Of a DNA stretch of 64,000 nucleotides, positions 36,607-47,300 are shown in pieces. Made by a program: the position numbers and the translations under genes. Location: positions 186,001 to 250,000 of the forward strand of contig NZ_CP071955.1 in the NCBI RefSeq assembly GCF_017603965.1. The letters are read 5' to 3'. Source of the stretch: Xanthomonas fragariae (lineage in GTDB: Bacteria > Pseudomonadota > Gammaproteobacteria > Xanthomonadales > Xanthomonadaceae). The stretch's first letter is position 1. Each line of letters opens with the position of its first letter. The notes beneath the pieces are model-generated. The model had not been told where the DNA came from. It did no database searches and saw only the letters and a program-made list of their open reading frames with translations.

Positions 36607-38775
36607 ATGTCGCGTACCGTCGTTCTGGCCGTTGCCATCACCCTGGCACTGGCTGCTTGTTCTGGAAAAAAACCGTCCGGTAAGGAGTCCACCACCGTGC
36701 CCGAAAAGACCGCCACCACCCCGGCCGCGGATGCTGCGCCGAATCCGCTGCTGACCGCCAGTACGCTGCCGTTCCTGGCGCCGCCGTTCGACAAGATCAA
36801 GGATGCCGATTATCTGCCCGCCTTCGATGAAGGCATGCGCCTGCATCTGGCTGATATCCGCAAGATCGCCGACAACCCCGAGCCACCCACCTTCGACAAC
36901 ACCATCGAGGCAATGGAGCGCAGTGGCCAAACGCTCACGCGTGTCTCGCACATTTTCTTCGGGCTTGTGCAAGCCGATACCAGCGATGCACGCCAAAAAA
37001 TCCAGGAGGACATCGCGCCCAAGTTGGCCGCGCACAAGGACGAGATCGATCTCGATCCGAAATTGTTCGCCCGCGTCAAAACCCTTTACGACCAGCGCGA
37101 CGCACTGAGCCTGGATCCGGAGCAGAAGCGTCTGGTCGAGCGCGATTACGAAGAGCTCGTGCGTGCGGGTGCGCAGCTGTCGGAGAACGACAAGGCCAGC
37201 CTGCGCAAGCTCAATATCGAAGAGACCACGCTCTCCACGCAGTTCCACACCCGCCTGGTGGCCGCCTCGGCTGCCGGCGCGGTGGTAGTCGACGACAAGG
37301 CCAGGCTCGATGGCCTGAGCGAGGGCGATATCGCCGCCGCTGCCGATGCCGCCAAGGCGCGCAAGCTCGCTGTCAACTATCTGCTCACCTTGCAGAACAC
37401 CACCCAGCAGCCAGTACTGGCCTCGTTGAAGGACCGCCAACTGCGCGCCGACCTGCTTAAGGCTTCGGAAACGCGCGCAGAGAAAGGCGATGCCAACGAT
37501 ACCCGCCAGACCATCCAGCGCCTGGCACAGTTGCGCGCTCAAAAAGCCAAGCTGCTCGGCTTCGGCAACTACGCCGCCTATAGTCTGGGCGACCAGATGG
37601 CCAAGACCCCGGACGCTGCGCTCAAGCTGCTGACCGACACCGTGCCTGCAGCTACCGCCAAGGCACGCCGCGAAGCGGCCGAGATGCAGAAGGTCATCCA
37701 TACGCAGAAGGGCGACTTCAAGCTCGCCGCCTCCGATTGGGACTTCTACGCCGAGCAGGTGCGCAAGGCCAAGTACGACCTGGACGAAGCGCAGATCAAG
37801 CCGTATTTCGAACTGGACAACGTGCTGCAGAACGGCGTTTTCTACGCGGCCACCCAGCTGTACGGCATCACCTTCAAGCAGCGCACCGACATCCCGACCT
37901 ATCACCCGGACATGAAGGTGTATGAGGTGTTCGATCACGACGGCACGTCGATGGCGCTGTTCTATACCGACTACTTCAAGCGCGACAGCAAGTCCGGTGG
38001 CGCGTGGATGGACGTGTTCGTCACGCAGGACGGCCTCACCGGCGCCAAGCCGGTGGTCTACAACGTCTGCAACTTCACCAAGCCGGCTGCCGGCCAGCCG
38101 GCGTTGCTGAGTTTCGACGATGTCACCACCTTGTTTCATGAGTTCGGCCACGCGCTGCACGGCATGTTCTCCAAGGTGAAGTACCCCTCGATCGCCGGCA
38201 CCAGCACCTCGCGCGACTTCGTCGAGTTCCCCTCGCAGTTCAACGAGCATTGGGCCTCCGATCCCAAGGTGTTCGCGCACTACGCCAAGCACTATCAGAC
38301 CGGTGCAGCGATGCCGCCCGAGCTGGTGGAGAAGATCAAGAAAGCCAGGACCTTCAACAGCGGCTACGCGACCACCGAATACTTGTCGGCCGCACTGCTC
38401 GATCTGGCTTGGCACACCCAGCCGGCCGACGCGCCGTTGCAGGACGTGAGCAAGTTCGAAGCCGATGCCTTGAAGCGCTTCAAGGTGGACCTGGCCGAAG
38501 TACCGCCGCGTTACCGCAGCAGCTATTTCGACCACATCTGGGGCGGCGGTTATTCGGCCGGTTACTACGCCTATTTCTGGTCGAAAGTGCTCGACGAAGA
38601 TGCGTTCGAATGGTTCAAGGAAAACGGCGGGTTGAATCGCAAGAATGGCGACGCCTTCCGCGCCAAGATTCTCTCGCGCGGCAATACCGTTGATCTGGCC
38701 ACGCTATATCGCGATTTCCGCGGCAAGGACCCCAGCGTCAAGGCGCTGCTGAAAGATCGTGGTTTGACCGAGTAA
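36607..38775 (+). CDS. dcp: Peptidyl-dipeptidase Dcp, lipoprotein
   Basis: This 722-residue M3-family zinc metallopeptidase removes C-terminal dipeptides. The lipoprotein signal has lipobox LAAC (Cys about 18) followed by a Lys/Thr-rich linker. The zinc motif HEFGH lies in FHEFGHALHGMFS, and the downstream Glu ligand region in SRDFVEFPSQFNEHW. The substrate loop GGGYSAGYYAYFWS is also present. ATG 36607 begins the signal peptide; the frame is open to 36574. A terminator follows at 38816. Confidence 0.92.
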   Translation: MSRTVVLAVAITLALAACSGKKPSGKESTTVPEKTATTPAADAAPNPLLTASTLPFLAPPFDKIKDADYLPAFDEGMRLHLADIRKIADNPEPPTFDNTIEAMERSGQTLTRVSHIFFGLVQADTSDARQKIQEDIAPKLAAHKDEIDLDPKLFARVKTLYDQRDALSLDPEQKRLVERDYEELVRAGAQLSENDKASLRKLNIEETTLSTQFHTRLVAASAAGAVVVDDKARLDGLSEGDIAAAADAAKARKLAVNYLLTLQNTTQQPVLASLKDRQLRADLLKASETRAEKGDANDTRQTIQRLAQLRAQKAKLLGFGNYAAYSLGDQMAKTPDAALKLLTDTVPAATAKARREAAEMQKVIHTQKGDFKLAASDWDFYAEQVRKAKYDLDEAQIKPYFELDNVLQNGVFYAATQLYGITFKQRTDIPTYHPDMKVYEVFDHDGTSMALFYTDYFKRDSKSGGAWMDVFVTQDGLTGAKPVVYNVCNFTKPAAGQPALLSFDDVTTLFHEFGHALHGMFSKVKYPSIAGTSTSRDFVEFPSQFNEHWASDPKVFAHYAKHYQTGAAMPPELVEKIKKARTFNSGYATTEYLSAALLDLAWHTQPADAPLQDVSKFEADALKRFKVDLAEVPPRYRSSYFDHIWGGGYSAGYYAYFWSKVLDEDAFEWFKENGGLNRKNGDAFRAKILSRGNTVDLATLYRDFRGKDPSVKALLKDRGLTE

Positions 38776-38815
38776 ACAAGCCGCGTGCACGACGCGCGGA
38801 TGCCGGCAACGATCG

Positions 38816-38847
38816 AAACGGGAGGGCCTTGCGGCCATCCCGTTTTT
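38816..38847 (+). terminator. Rho-independent terminator after dcp
   Basis: A GC-rich stem (AAACGGGA-GGGCC paired with GGCC-TCCCGTTT, one mismatch) has a 4-nt loop and a run of five Ts. It starts 41 bp after the dcp stop. Confidence 0.8.
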
Positions 38848-38887
38848 GTTGCGTCGCATTAAATGTATCGCACTGGTCGGCGCCGCA

Positions 38888-41074
38888 TCACGCCGGTCGC
38901 GGCGGCGCCTGATCGTCCCCGATCTCCACGATCACCTCGTGCGACTGCGGCGCAGACGCCACTGCCGGTCGCAGTTGTTCCACCGCCTGCGGCAGGGTCA
39001 GCGACGGCGCGGTCTGCACTCCGGATGACGTGGCCCGGGACTCTTGGATGACCTCCCGGGCTTTATACAACAAGTCTTCCACATCGTTGTCCTGCAGAAG
39101 CTCACTGATCTTTAGGCTCGCCTTGGTGGCCCGACGCTGGGACAGCGCTTCGCTGGCGCCCCCCATCACACCGCGGAGAACTTGCTGCTTCAATCCGATG
39201 TCGGTGTCGCCCTCGCGGCGATTGTTCTTGACGGTGATGGCGGTGTGCTGATTCAGGGCGCCGACCGCAGCCATGGCTCCCGACAGTGCGGAGATCGCCA
39301 GGGTCTGCTTCGTCGGCACCTTGCGTGCTCCGCCATGCGCCGCTGAGCTGGCCTTGCCGATCACCGAGGACGCCGCGCTGCCCAGCACGCCGAGGTGGAA
39401 CATCTGGCCAATGCGTTGAGCGGTCTGTGCGGAGAATTCGCGCAAGGTGTACTTCTTGGCGATATCGCTGATCAGTTGATCCGACACCACCGACTTCTCG
39501 GCGTTGAGCAGCACCTCCGCAGCCACACCGTCTGGGTCAAGCTCGTCCAACTTGCCTTCGCGCAAGGCTTGCAGGTCCTGGCTCAGCAGTTCCAAGGCCT
39601 TCGCCGGGCCGGCGCCGTGACCCAATTCCAGATCCAGGTCGTCGGCGTCTGCCGCCCGCTGCAGCGAGGGCGGTGCCGCCACCTCCGCCTTGAGCGCTTT
39701 CTCCATCGATGCCAGTGCGTTGGTGACGCGTTTGACTAAAGCTTGCGTGGGCGACTGAATCAGTTTACGGAGTTTGCTCTGATCGATATCGTCTGCCGCG
39801 ACCGGTTCGCCACGCGCAAATTTTGACTTGCCTGTCTCGGTCAATACATCGGCGTACAGCAGATTGAGCTTGTTGTTGTAATCCTGTTTTGCCTGTTCGT
39901 CGAAGCCGGCGGCCACATGCTGCGCAGCTGTCATCAGCAGGGCACCGACGGTCTGCGCGGTCGGCGACAGCGCCCGCATTGCGCCGGTCTTGCCGAGCAG
40001 GCCCAGCGTGCCCGCCAATGGTGAGCGCAGGATGCGCGGGACGGCCTGCCAGCGATTGCCCATCCATTGCCGGTCGTGCGCGCCCTGGGTCATGACAAAG
40101 TCGCGCTGGCCCTGATGCAGGCGTGCTTCGGCTTCCAGCAAGTTGTGGGCAGCGGCCATGAGGTTGGTAGTTGCCGTCGCCGAGGATGTGTTGTCTGCGA
40201 CGTTCTTGAGTTCGCGAAACTGATCGCAATGACCGCTGAATTCTGCGACATGGATTTCCAACGCCTTCGCAAGGTCCGGTAGCCAATGCTTGTCGTTGAT
40301 CTGATTCTTGTCCGGCACGATGACGTGACCGCCGTGCTCGCGGATCGACTCGCACAGGCTGACCACCGCCGACTGCTGGGCCGCATTCATCGGTGCGGCG
40401 ACGGCCGCTGTCGCAACGCCGAACCCTGCGCCCGCCCAAGGCTGACCGGTTGCGTAGTTGATCCAGGGCGAGACGATGTACTGCATCGCATTGTTCAAAA
40501 AACTGCCGGTGGGATTGGGCATGCCGGACAGCAGCGCGGTACGTCGCAACTTGGAAACCTCGCCTTCGCTCAATCCCTGCGCCTTGTACCAATCCATCGC
40601 ATCTGTTTCGCTGATGCGGCTCAACAGATCCGCGTGCGTTGCTGCACGTTCCTCCACGCCGGTGCCGTCCGGCAGTTTTACCTGCCCATTCATCGGCCTG
40701 ATCGCGTTGATGAGTGCCGCCGCCAGTTGGGGCTGGACCTGGCGCCGGTTGTCGGCAGCCAATCTGTCTTTGAGCCGCGTCAGACGTGACCCACGAAAGT
40801 TCGACGAAACTGCAGGCGGCACACCGTGCATGCCGACGGCGCCCGATTGCCCAGCCGCCTGCGTCGCCGCCTGCGTCGCAGGCGCAGTGGCGCCTGCGAC
40901 CTCCTTGCCGCGTCTGCTGGGACGGCGCGGCAGTATGGTCAGTAGAGTATCGCCCTGGATGTCCGAATGGCCGGGTAAAACGCTGGAGGATGCTTCTTTT
41001 CCGATGTCCTGGATGTTTGGGTTTGACGCCGCCGCGTTACGATTGACCGAGTTGGCGGATGTAGTAGTCTTCAT
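38888..41074 (-). CDS. xopN: Probable type III secretion effector, XopN-like
   Basis: This is a 728-residue mostly alpha-helical protein. It has a Ser/Thr/Asn-rich, low-acid N-terminus (MKTTTSANSVNRNAAASNPN) typical of type III secretion signals. No enzyme motif or signal peptide is visible. The length matches XopN/HopAU1 (about 730 residues), and a perfect PIP box lies 240 bp upstream, implying HrpX control. Location close to the ole cluster also fits xopN in X. campestris. ATG 41074 is chosen; the longer frame to 41719 is not effector-like. The family name is inferred; the effector status is better supported. Confidence 0.6.
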   Translation of the reverse strand: MKTTTSANSVNRNAAASNPNIQDIGKEASSSVLPGHSDIQGDTLLTILPRRPSRRGKEVAGATAPATQAATQAAGQSGAVGMHGVPPAVSSNFRGSRLTRLKDRLAADNRRQVQPQLAAALINAIRPMNGQVKLPDGTGVEERAATHADLLSRISETDAMDWYKAQGLSEGEVSKLRRTALLSGMPNPTGSFLNNAMQYIVSPWINYATGQPWAGAGFGVATAAVAAPMNAAQQSAVVSLCESIREHGGHVIVPDKNQINDKHWLPDLAKALEIHVAEFSGHCDQFRELKNVADNTSSATATTNLMAAAHNLLEAEARLHQGQRDFVMTQGAHDRQWMGNRWQAVPRILRSPLAGTLGLLGKTGAMRALSPTAQTVGALLMTAAQHVAAGFDEQAKQDYNNKLNLLYADVLTETGKSKFARGEPVAADDIDQSKLRKLIQSPTQALVKRVTNALASMEKALKAEVAAPPSLQRAADADDLDLELGHGAGPAKALELLSQDLQALREGKLDELDPDGVAAEVLLNAEKSVVSDQLISDIAKKYTLREFSAQTAQRIGQMFHLGVLGSAASSVIGKASSAAHGGARKVPTKQTLAISALSGAMAAVGALNQHTAITVKNNRREGDTDIGLKQQVLRGVMGGASEALSQRRATKASLKISELLQDNDVEDLLYKAREVIQESRATSSGVQTAPSLTLPQAVEQLRPAVASAPQSHEVIVEIGDDQAPPRPA

Positions 41075-41313
41075 CAGATATGTCCTGACTCTAAGTGCAG
41101 TGACGGCATCGATCGATGGCCGGTGCCGAGGAATGCGACCGCCACGCAGCCTTGAAGCTGAGTGCATCGTCGACGGACGGCGCAGTTGCCATATCTCGAA
41201 GAGAGCATCGAGTTCAGGTACGCGACGCAGCCATTGCTGAGATGAAAGATCCAAACTGCGGACCGCATTGAGCGAGGATTGAATCACTCTGCAGGCAACA
41301 TTCTGGCCAGACA

Positions 41314-41338
41314 GCGAACTGATGTCGCTGCGCCCGAA
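41314..41338 (-). promoter_or_regulatory. PIP box (HrpX-binding site) for the effector gene
   Basis: On the minus strand the sequence reads TTCGG, 15 bases, TTCGC, a perfect match to the plant-inducible promoter consensus TTCGB-N15-TTCGB. It faces the effector gene, whose start is 240 bp downstream. A strong -10 box was not clear. Confidence 0.78.
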
Positions 41339-41703
41339 TCGCTCCGTACGTTGCTGATATCGGAGGTTTGGCGCGTTGCTGGCCGATAGCAGAGCTGGCG
41401 AAGCATTACGCGGCAGCTGGCGTCGCACGCGCATCTGCCCCGCCCATGCCGGAGCGAGCGCGCGGCTGTCGCAGTTGGGCAGCAAGGAGGAAGGAACCCC
41501 ACCTGGCGATGGCGACGCGTTGCGTTGGCCGACGGGCGGCTTGCAAGCGCGGAGCCGGACTTCGCCGCGCAGCAGCTGCAGGCGTTGGTGAAGGGCTTCG
41601 CGTTCTGGCCGCAGCTCGCCAAGGGCCAGCCGCCGCCGCTGTCGCCGGAGCAACAGACGCAAGTGGCCGAATCGGCGGTGGCGATGTTTCTGGGGTTTTA
41701 CTG
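41321..41703 (+). pseudogene. C-terminal relic of a TetR-family regulator
   Basis: Two frames give a TetR C-terminal domain in pieces. The first is APESLRTLLISEVWR, and after a frame change AELAKHYAAAG. Then comes a clean end: DFAAQQLQALVKGFAFWPQL and ESAVAMFLGFY with a TGA at 41701. The DNA-binding N-terminus is absent. The PIP box of the divergent effector overlaps its 5' edge. The following 41704-41979 shows nothing recognisable. Confidence 0.6.
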
Positions 41704-43451
41704 ACGCAAGTGAGTGCACGCGCGGGCGATGCGCGCGGCGTGGCTTTATCGCAGCGCATCTTCCGCCGGTTTTCCCCTGCGTTGCACGTCTGTTGAAGGC
41801 GTCGACGACGGCATGCGCCGTACACTGCTAAGCCTGCGCAAACATGCCTTTCCAACGCGCGCATGGTCTACGTCACCTGTTCAACAGCACATGCCGATGC
41901 ATGGAGCATTGCAGGTCGCCTGTCCATGACACGCGACAGTCGTGGCAAATACAGCGCGAGAGCGGACGGACCAGTCGCATTTATGCGCTGCCTAAACGGC
42001 AGTGAATGCATCGGTCTGCTCTGCGTGGCGCAATGGTATTTCTGAGCTGCCTACACGGCAGTGAACTGTAAGAGCGCCCTGTAAAGAGTCCCACTAGATT
42101 TCTGAGCTGCCTACGCGGCAGTGAACGGGAGGTGTCCTGGTCTTCGACCTGGCCCTTTTTTTCTGAGCTGCCTACGCGGCAGTGAACGTCCCCATCCGGC
42201 ACAGATGCGCGGAGCTGTTTTTCTGAGCTGCCTACGCGGCAGTGAACAGCAGCAAGGGGGCGGTATCGCGATGGGCTTATTTCTGAGCTGCCTACGCGGC
42301 AGTGAACCAGGCGATAGTGCGCGCAGTGAACACGCCTTTTTTCTGAGCTGCCTACGCGGCAGTGAACTTGCCGCAGAACGACAAGCTCCAGCGCTTGCTT
42401 TTCTGAGCTGCCTACGCGGCAGTGAACGCTCCGGTGCCGGTCGTTCCTGCGCCGAGTGGTTTCTGAGCTGCCTACGCGGCAGTGAACCCATCGAAATAGC
42501 ACGCGGCGTGCTTGTGGAGTTTCTGAGCTGCCTACGCGGCAGTGAACGCAAGAGGAGGTGCACTATTTGCTGACCTCCGTTTCTGAGCTGCCTACGCGGC
42601 AGTGAACTCCATGGACGAGGCGCTGAGGCCAACTCCTCCTTTCTGAGCTGCCTACGCGGCAGTGAACAAGCCGCGCCACGGCCCTTGTGCGTCGAGACGT
42701 TTCTGAGCTGCCTACGCGGCAGTGAACGGCGTGCTGCTGAGCGCAAAGTCTTCGAGGGCTTTCTGAGCTGCCTACGCGGCAGTGAACTGGCGTGATCACA
42801 GCCGATCCCGTCGCTTCACTTTCTGAGCTGCCTACGCGGCAGTGAACTGATGACTGCGAAAGCATTGCCTTTGCAGTTATTTCTGAGCTGCCTACGCGGC
42901 AGTGAACGCCGATAGCTGGCCTGTGGGCGTGCGCTTTTTTTTCTGAGCTGCCTACGCGGCAGTGAACTCGCCGAACTTGCGCGGATTGACGAACTTGATG
43001 TTTCTGAGCTGCCTACGCGGCAGTGAACACCCTGATCCTCCTGTTTCTTGCGACGAAATATTTCTGAGCTGCCTACGCGGCAGTGAACAACCGCTGCACG
43101 AATCATTTGGTTTGCTCTGATTTCTGAGCTGCCTACGCGGCAGTGAACGGTCTTCCAACCTCTTGCGATTCAGAGCTTTATTTCTGAGCTGCCTACGCGG
43201 CAGTGAACGTGCTACATGTAGATCCGGACCAGCCGCGCAATTTCTGAGCTGCCTACGCGGCAGTGAACACCGTCAGTTTCGTTGCACCGACGCGCCAGGC
43301 TTTCTGAGCTGCCTACGCGGCAGTGAACAGCATCTCTCAGCTGCACGAGCTGTCGAGTCATTTCTGAGCTGCCTACGCGGCAGTGAACTCAGCGACAGTG
43401 AAGATGCTGACCCATTGCTCTTTCTGAGCTGCCTACGCGGCAGTGAACTAA

Positions 43452-44317
43452 GAGCGGCTAACAAAACCCAGGAAGAAGCCGTAAGCAGATGATGGAGCAT
43501 GCAAGCGAGAGCAACGCCAAGTGGAGATCGATGCGGCGTTCAAAGCGGATGCGCAGTTTGCCCATGCCTGCGAACCAGGCATGCGTGCGCTCGACGACCC
43601 AGCGATGACGGCCCAACCGGTCGTTGCGCTCGATTCCCTTGCGTGCGATCCGCGCAATGATGCCGCGCTGCTTGAGGAAGGCGCGACAGCGGTCGATGTC
43701 GTAAGCCTTGTCGGCGTGCAATTTGTCTGGCCAACGTCGCGGGCGCCCTGGTTTGCCACCAATTGGCGGCAAGGCGTCGATCAACTCCTCGAACACGACC
43801 GAGTCGTGCCGATTGGCGCCGGTGACGCACACTGCCAAGGGCACGCCGTTGCGGTCCACGATCAGATGCCGTTTGCTGCCGAGTTTGCCGCGATCGGTCG
43901 GGTTTGGCCCGGTGTAGGCGCCCCCCGGGGGGAGGCCACACTGGCGGCGTCCAGACTGGCTCGGCTCAGATCCAGCCTCTGGGCGCGACGCAGTTCGGTC
44001 AGCAACACATTGTGCAGACGATGCCACACACCGGCGGCCTGCCAATCACGCAACCGGCGCCAGCAGGTCATGCCGCTGCCATAGCCCAGCTCCATAGGCA
44101 GGTCTTCCCATGGCACGCCCGTGCGCAGGACATAGACGATGCCGTTGAGGGCTTGCTGATCACTGATACGCGGCCGTCCACCTTTGGGCGAACGCTTCAC
44201 TTGGGGAATCAGCGGCTCGATGCGCTTCCACAGCGCAATGGGGATCTCTTTGCGACGTGTCATGTCCGCAATTTTGCCACCGGCGAGACAAGATTCAAGG
44301 GGTTTTGTTAGACGCTC
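43452..44317 (-). mobile_element. IS5-family insertion sequence (866 bp) inside a CRISPR spacer
   Basis: The element has ends GAGCGGCTAACAAAACCC and GGGTTTTGTTAGACGCTC, and TAA direct repeats at 43449-43451 and 44318-44320. Removing one TAA and the IS restores a spacer of exactly 32 nt. The transposase is on the minus strand. The ends are shared with three MITEs in the window. Confidence 0.92.
43458..44263 (-). CDS. IS5-family transposase, two frames joined by -1 frameshift
   Basis: The first frame (44263 to about 43930) encodes the N-terminal part (MTRRKEIPIALWKRIEPLIP, RTGVPWEDLPMELGYGSGMT). The second frame encodes the rest (TGPNPTDRGKLGSKRHLIVD, RIARKGIERNDRLGRHRWVV, ERTHAWFAGMGKL). They meet at a run of six C and six G near 43920-43932. 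A -1 shift there gives SVASPRGGAYTGPNP, as in family members. Programmed frameshifting is usual in this IS group, so the gene is probably intact. Confidence 0.85.
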
Positions 44318-47300
44318 TAAGCCTGCTGCTGCTGAGCAATTTGAAGTCTTTTCTGAGCTGCCTACGCGGCAGTGAACGTACCGGCAGAGGCTTTCGCAAG
44401 AGTTCTTCGTTTCTGAGCTGCCTACGCGGCAGTGAACGCCGACTCGTCGCGTATCCCGATCCTGCTACTTTTCTGAGCTGCCTACGCGGCAGTGAACACT
44501 CCGACAACATGTCGAATATGCCAGGCCGATTTCTGAGCTGCCTACGCGGCAGTGAACCGCTGAGTCGATTGCAGGGTACGAAGCACAGTTTTCTGAGCTG
44601 CCTACGCGGCAGTGAACAGTCAGGCGTGAGCTGGAGCAGACGCAATGCTTTTCTGAGCTGCCTACGCGGCAGTGAACTCTCTGCGCCGTCATCGCCGATA
44701 ATTCGAATCTTTCTGAGCTGCCTACGCGGCAGTGAACAAGGTACGCGCCGGGGATTGCAGATGTGCCGTATTTCTGAGCTGCCTACGCGGCAGTGAACCG
44801 TGCTGCTGAGCGCAAAGTCTTCGAGGGCTTTTTCTGAGCTGCCTACGCGGCAGTGAACCATTGAGCGACGCGAAGCGCTCAGACCGCATCTTTCTGAGCT
44901 GCCTACGCGGCAGTGAACAAGTTGTTCCGTTGTCTATCACTGAACAGAGTTTTCTGAGCTGCCTACGCGGCAGTGAACCCATTGAGCTTTGATCTGCACT
45001 TGAACTGCCCTTTCTGAGCTGCCTACGCGGCAGTGAACCAAGCCTGCTGCTGCCGAGCAGTTCGATGCCTTTTCTGAGCTGCCTACGCGGCAGTGAACTC
45101 GTCGTCGTTCCGAAGAGCGCACGCCCGCAATTTCTGAGCTGCCTACGCGGCAGTGAACATCGATGGCCGCACGCTTCCCCGCTGATTATCATTTCTGAGC
45201 TGCCTACGCGGCAGTGAACGGAAGTGCCGGTCTGGTTCGCACCATTTACAATTTCTGAGCTGCCTACGCGGCAGTGAACAGCCAGCGCGCAGCGCTGCCC
45301 GTCGCCGTCGGTTTCTGAGCTGCCTACGCGGCAGTGAACATTGATCCCTTCACCTTCGAAGAACTGCTGCTTTTCTGAGCTGCCTACGCGGCAGTGAACC
45401 GGCCGGAGGCGTGAGAGGCCCGCAGGGCAGTTTTCTGAGCTGCCTACGCGGCAGTGAACAACATCGGCCGCTTTGCGATACGGCTGCGACATTTCTGAGC
45501 TGCCTACGCGGCAGTGAACTTTCTTGCCGATGATTGGCTTCCGGCGTGTCATTTCTGAGCTGCCTACGCGGCAGTGAACGACCAGATCGAGGAGATCGCA
45601 GCGAAGCACATTTTCTGAGCTGCCTACGCGGCAGTGAACCCGTGCGCATGGAGAAGGACCGTAGACGCATTTTTCTGAGCTGCCTACGCGGCAGTGAACG
45701 CATGCTTGCGTAGCTGCCGCTAGTTGCCCTTTTTCTGAGCTGCCTACGCGGCAGTGAAATTCCACATCGCCAAGACGAATTGGCGGAGCCATTTCTGAGC
45801 TGCCTACGCGGCAGTGAACCAGAGTGGCGATGTTGGACAGACCTACTTGATTTTCTGAGCTGCCTACGCGGCAGTGAACATCAACCGTGCTTCTGAGAAA
45901 GCGGCTGTGAATTTCTGAGCTGCCTACGCGGCAGTGAACGCGGATCTGCTTTACCGCCCAGCACGCCAACATTTCTGAGCTGCCTACGCGGCAGTGAACG
46001 TCAGTTGCATGGATCACTCCTCAACGTGGGCTTTCTGAGCTGCCTACGCGGCAGTGAACCTTGGCCTGCAGGAGATACCGGGTGCCGTTGATTTCTGAGC
46101 TGCCTACGCGGCAGTGAACTGAACACTTTGTCGTGATTCGCACCATCGTGGTTTCTGAGCTGCCTACGCGGCAGTGAACTGTGCAGGTCGGAGAATTTGC
46201 CACACGCACCATTTCTGAGCTGCCTACGCGGCAGTGAACGCTGATCGTCACGTTCAAGGCCCGAAGACGCTTTTCTGAGCTGCCTACGCGGCAGTGAACG
46301 GCTCGAAATGTTCGGCCATGTCGAACTGCAATTTCTGAGCTGCCTACGCGGCAGTGAACGCGGGCGTGAACCAATGTTCGCGCTCCTCCAATTTCTGAGC
46401 TGCCTACGCGGCAGTGAACTCTGGCTTCGTCAAGGTTCGACTGCAAGGCAATTTCTGAGCTGCCTACGCGGCAGTGAACCGGTGGACCCAGCCTACAGGC
46501 GAGGAAATCAATTTCTGAGCTGCCTACGCGGCAGTGAACCGTCTCAGCACACGAGCGCGCGCGAGTTCATCTTTCTGAGCTGCCTACGCGGCAGTGAACC
46601 AGCTTGAACAGCAGTTGCGTGCTCAGCAGCATTTCTGAGCTGCCTACGCGGCAGTGAACAAGCTTGTCAGGCCGTGGCGGATGGACGTTAATTTCTGAGC
46701 TGCCTACGCGGCAGTGAACTAACTGGTGCGGGCGCCTTGGTTACGGTTTTGTTTCTGAGCTGCCTACGCGGCAGTGAACAACAATACGAACTCAAGTCCG
46801 CTGAGGCGGTGATTTCTGAGCTGCCTACGCGGCAGTGAACTTCGCGTCCCGACAAATGGAAAGATTCGACAATTTCTGAGCTGCCTACGCGGCAGTGAAC
46901 GCCCTGCCTAGCTCGCCCTGACTTTGGACGTATTTCTGAGCTGCCTACGCGGCAGTGAACGATGAAGACGCCCGGGAGGCTAAGGGCCTGAATTTCTGAG
47001 CTGCCTACGCGGCAGTGAACGGAGCATCTCTCAGCTTCACGAGCTTTCGAGTTTTCTGAGCTGCCTACGCGGCAGTGAACGCCGCCCCGTAGTGGTGACA
47101 GCGCATCGAGCTTTTCTGAGCTGCCTACGCGGCAGTGAACCTCAGCAAGGTGGCGGCTCCACCGGCAGACCCTTTCTGAGCTGCCTACGCGGCAGTGAAC
47201 GCGGCCAGCGCGAGTTCGCCATGCGTGTCGATTTTCTGAGCTGCCTACGCGGCAGTGAACCAGGAGATGCGATTGACGCAAGTCACGAGGGATTTCTGAG

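Noticed and set aside
36598..38535. 645-codon ORF on the minus strand
   Set aside because: Antisense shadow of dcp, which has a signal peptide and HEFGH.
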